Notes under the pieces: model-generated
What the model was told of the DNA's origin: nothing
Seen by the model: the letters and a program-made list of their open reading frames with translations, nothing else
Database searches by the model: none
Shown: piece after piece, positions 60,746-64,000 of the stretch
How positions within the stretch are numbered: the first letter of the stretch is position 1
Layout: the number at the start of each line of letters is the position of its first letter
Assembly: GCF_910596095.1 (NCBI RefSeq)
Contig: NC_056544.1
Coordinates: 14,741,155 to 14,805,154, forward strand
From: Thunnus maccoyii
Taxonomy: Eukaryota > Chordata > Actinopteri > Scombriformes > Scombridae
Reading direction: 5' to 3'
Length of the DNA stretch: 64,000 bases
Position numbers and translations under genes: made by a program

Positions 60746-62668
60746 TTACAGGTTTACCATAGTAGTAGGTTTGCTCTTTGAGTCTGGGTAGAGCAGGAAG
60801 CCAGAGAAAGTGCTGTCATCCTCACTGCTGGAGTAAACACCGTTCCAGTCTCTCAGAGTCTCCAGCCACACTTGGTCGCCTTCGTTCAGCTGCATCAGTG
60901 CGAGGTTGGAGGCCTGATCGATGTCCTGGCCGTACAGCGAGTCCCGTGTCCGCAGCTTCCTTATCCCATTTACCACCAGGGCAGCACGCACAGGCCGATT
61001 ACGCACAGTGATGTGGTAACTGAATAAGTAGACCCCAGGGTAGGTGATGTTGAACTTGTTGAGAGCTGGGTCCCAGTGCCCCTCCCCATTGTAAAACACC
61101 TTATCGAACTTCACAGGCAGGCCTGGTGGAGGGAAGGACCTGCTGGGGAACAAGCCCACACTGAAGGCAGAGCGAATCTGTTCGACACTCTCACCTGGAG
61201 GGCCTTTAGGGCCCCGAGGCCCTCGTCCTCCTTTGGCACCTCTTTCCCCCCTCAGCCCTATCATACCCCTCCCTCCTGGAGGTCCAGTGGGCCCTCTGGT
61301 GCCAGTATCCCCCTTCCCTCCCGGAGGCCCTGGCTCCCCTCTCTGTCCCCTTGTACCATCGGTTCCATTCACTCCTGGCGGGCCCATTTCACCTCTTGGT
61401 CCAGGGGGCCCACGCACCCCCACATCACCTTTCTCACCCGGAAAACACTCGCCTGTAAGTCCCTGTTCACCTTTCTGACCCTTTGTCCCAGCAACCCCTG
61501 GGGGACCCATAGGCCCCTCTCGCCCAGTGCTGCCCTTAGTCCCATTCAGGCCTGGCTCTCCTCTTTCTCCTGGGTCCCCTTTCAAACCGCTGAAGCCACG
61601 TTCACCTTTTTCTCCTCTGGGGCCTGGGTCACCTACAGTATGTGGAAGGGACAGGTTATATTCACATAGGAGGACATGTTTTAAAAATACTTTTTGATTT
61701 TCAAAGGGTGATGTACATTTGCATAAATGCAAAGGGTACATTTACATATATTTTAGTCTAAATTGATTTAGTATGATCAAAACAGGAAATTTAATACAAT
61801 TTCTGCTAAAGTTCTCATAGAAAACTACCCACCTTTTTCTCCTGGTTTTCCAGGGATCCCAGGTGCACCAGGAAGACCCACAGGTCCTTGATCACCTTTA
61901 TCACCTGTGGTAGTTTTGATAAATAAAGCGTAGAAAATGACATCCACAACAAACTTATAAAGGAGAGTGTTTTGCAAAAAAGGAGAGAGGAATAGAGAGA
62001 GAGAAACAGAGAGACAATCAAAAGCTCTCCTGCTGTTAAGCCCCGCTGTACCTATGTCGCCATTGAGTCCGTTGGCTCCAGGTAGTCCTGCTGGGCCTGG
62101 AGGTCCTCTGAGCCCTGTGTCTCCCTTCTCTCCTGGCAACCCTGGAAAACAGAGAACAGAAGGAAGAAGCACAAATTTGACCTCTTAAAGGTAATTCTCC
62201 TAAAAACAGTAGCACTGTCTTACCTGGAGGGCCCCTTGGTCCTTGCAGCCCGGGAGGGCCTCTCTCTCCCATGGGTCCTACAGGGCCTCTCTCAGGTGGA
62301 CAGCACTCGCAAAAGTTGAAGAAGCATTCATTGTAGTCGAGGGTATAGTTTCCATGGTTGTTCCCAGGGGGCGCGATGGCATCGGTGTGGTATTCAGTGG
62401 AGTAAGTATCACTGGAGTATGTGGTGCTGTCTGTAGGGGAGAGAGAGTAAGTGTCCATCATAACCTCAGTTGTCTCTTCTGTGTGCAGGCCGCTGGTAGG
62501 TGATGGGGTCCTGGTAGTGGTCCGTCCACCTCCACCACTGCTACCAGCTCGAGGGGGCTTCTTGGTGCTCTGAGGTCTGGGCCAGCGTGTGGTTCGGGCA
62601 CCGGAGGTCAGCGCAGCCATCAGGACCACAAGGACAGTGGTCAGGAGGAGCAGGCGAATTAAAGACAT
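60746..62668 (-). CDS. otol1: otolin-1, inner-ear collagen/C1q protein
   Basis: A secreted short-chain collagen of the otolith matrix and macula, a scaffold for calcium carbonate deposition. Four coding exons in transcript order: 62224-62668, 62052-62141, 61833-61904, 60746-61632. They total 497 codons plus stop (human 477). A signal peptide covers residues 1-23 (MSLIRLLLL..LTSGA). A Thr/Ser-rich stretch follows, with an N-glycosylation site NYTL at 107 and a cysteine cluster (115, 120, 122, 123; NECFFNFCECCPP) matching the human arrangement. Gly-X-Y repeats run from about 128 to 349, with one interruption, GECFPG, at Cys265. The C1q domain is at about 357-490 and contains SYHITVRNRP, LYGQDIDQASNL and WNGVYSSSEDDSTFSGFLLY, the otolin signature. 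The small middle exons (90 and 72 bp) keep whole collagen triplets. A second fish paralogue may exist elsewhere, so a/b is not assigned. Confidence 0.93.
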
Positions 62669-62930
62669 ACTGAGGATTCGACACAGTGATCTGTGAGAGA
62701 GGAGACTAATAGAGGAGCAGCACGTTAGAAAATGTCTATTTAATTGTTGACTTAAAAAGAATCTACAACTACAGTAAATGATTACAGTTTTATCAAAAGC
62801 ACAACGCGATGATGATGTATAATAAAGAAACAATCTTACCTGTTGATGTAGATGTAGATGATGTAGAGTCTTCACTCCATCCCTTCCAATGAGTGACTGA
62901 TGCAGCCTTCGTCCTTCCTTATATTGCCCT
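62669..62930 (-). promoter_or_regulatory. otol1 noncoding exon and TATA-type promoter
   Basis: Upstream of the ATG a 3' splice site (CTCTCACAG) at about 62691-62699 implies a leader intron. Its matching donor GTAAG is at 62835-62839, giving a noncoding exon from 62840. A TATA-like ATATAAGG (minus strand, 62917-62924) would place the start near 62893, so the leader exon is about 54 nt. Confidence 0.55.
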
Positions 62931-64000
62931 GGTTGCCCAACTTGTGCACCACCAAGCCAGTGAGAGGACAAGGGACAGAAAACACCTGGGGTTATTAGGA
63001 GGTAGGTGGGCTGGCAAGAACAGATTATGTGACTCCTAAGGGATGTGAAATAAAGCTGGTTGTATACAAGGCAAGACTTTATTCTTTGTGATATGGGATA
63101 TGATTCCTGGGCCCAAGAGTGCACACATCACTAATGTGTTGTTCACACACATTTGCTTTGTACACAAACAGGAAAAAAGGCTACATACACAGACACACAT
63201 CACTGTGTACACACAAACTGTAACACATTGAAGGTAGTGAATAACATCTCATATGAGAGTTACCGAGTGCAACACCTTGTAGTGTTCACTCCATTTGGCA
63301 GTACCTCAAAGCAGAAAGTGGATCGCTATAAACCCAGTGAGGGAAGGATCAGTGTCCCAAAACAGGTGGCACACTGATCAAACCATTCACGTTCTTGATC
63401 TAACAAACCCAAAGAGCCCAGTAAACCCAGCAAACCTCATGGAAACCTGGCACCACTGAACCAAGCTTCACATGTCTGGGTGTAGTTTCGACCTCTGACA
63501 TTAACTCTGAATTATTCCTGGTTTGCTACCAAGATTTTGCACAAAAGCTGATGAGGAGCCATGTGATCTGTGGTAAAATCAAAGACAAAAGAGTACCAAA
63601 ACAGCACCCAAGGAGTTCAAGGTTTTTAATGACAGAATACCAGTTCAAAAGTGCTGTGACCAGAGCAGTGACACATATGAATTCATTAAATTCAGCCACT
63701 ACTGAGCTAAGCAATGTGTGGCCACATGGGGTGTATTTATTCTTTTAAACACATTAAAAACTATCACAACACACTTCATTTATATTCGGCAATTATGTTT
63801 TATATGTTGATAGATATCCTGACAATATATCTGTAACCGGTTGACTCTGCTTTGTTTTGTACGGAAGAGGCACAGACGTGCGTTTCGCTGGAGGCCACCA
63901 TTTATTGCAGCAACTGACAGAAGTAAATGAAAAGAAAATATCTTCCGGTCAATTGTGATGCTAACTCAGGCTCCTCTCCCATGAAGTATGAAAACAAAAG
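62931..64000. other. right-edge intergenic sequence
   Basis: I see no coding exon, RNA gene or named repeat here. Short open frames exist on both strands but lack any family resemblance or splice context. Confidence 0.4.

Noticed and set aside
61076-61669. Plus-strand open frame of 197 codons
   Set aside because: It is the complement of otol1 collagen repeats. Gly-X-Y codon bias keeps antisense frames open, and the minus-strand gene is clear.

Overview
This window is vertebrate nuclear DNA, almost certainly from a ray-finned (teleost) fish. Intron-containing genes with GT-AG junctions encode proteins that match well-known vertebrate families. Introns are mostly short. Dinucleotide microsatellites are dense, and the repeats (BEL/Pao, hAT, Tc1-like, LINE) are of types common in teleosts. 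Otolin-1, an otolith matrix protein, fits a fish. I reconstructed seven protein-coding genes exon by exon. In each one the exon lengths and splice phases close to a single reading frame. All family assignments come from memory of the proteins, with no database search.

Layout, left to right. 1-4480: a broken BEL/Pao retroelement on the minus strand that runs off the left edge. 4480-6398: repeats and the parl upstream region. 6399-10953 (+): parl, the mitochondrial rhomboid protease, 10 coding exons. 12574-14014 (-): extl2, an exostosin-like glycosyltransferase. 15190-18301 (+): a small aldo-keto reductase, probably sharing a bidirectional promoter region with extl2. 22865-34954 (-): rc3h1 (roquin-1), 19 coding exons, with a long 3' UTR reaching left to about 18.9 kb, where it meets the reductase gene tail to tail. 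38197-48209 (+): the KIAA1614 orthologue, 9 coding exons with a C-terminal PDZ domain. 52182-54758 (+): tal1 (SCL), the blood and endothelial bHLH factor, with its promoter and 5' exon at about 50.5-50.8 kb. 60746-62668 (-): otol1 (otolin-1), a collagen/C1q protein of the inner ear. The remaining stretches are UTRs, introns with transposon remnants, microsatellites and unrecognised intergenic DNA.

The genes do not form a pathway; this is ordinary vertebrate gene order. By established human map positions, EXTL2, RC3H1, KIAA1614 and TAL1 lie on chromosome 1 (both arms), while PARL and OTOL1 lie on 3q, so the segment mixes two human chromosomes. I see no novel multi-gene system. The most interesting signals are regulatory. 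A textbook-quality Roquin-type constitutive decay element sits in roquin-1's own 3' UTR. The tal1 promoter has paired GATA sites, and a strong-context uORF is split across tal1's first intron. A GATA/RUNX/E-box motif cluster lies downstream of tal1. A hAT transposon has landed 19 nt from an rc3h1 splice donor.
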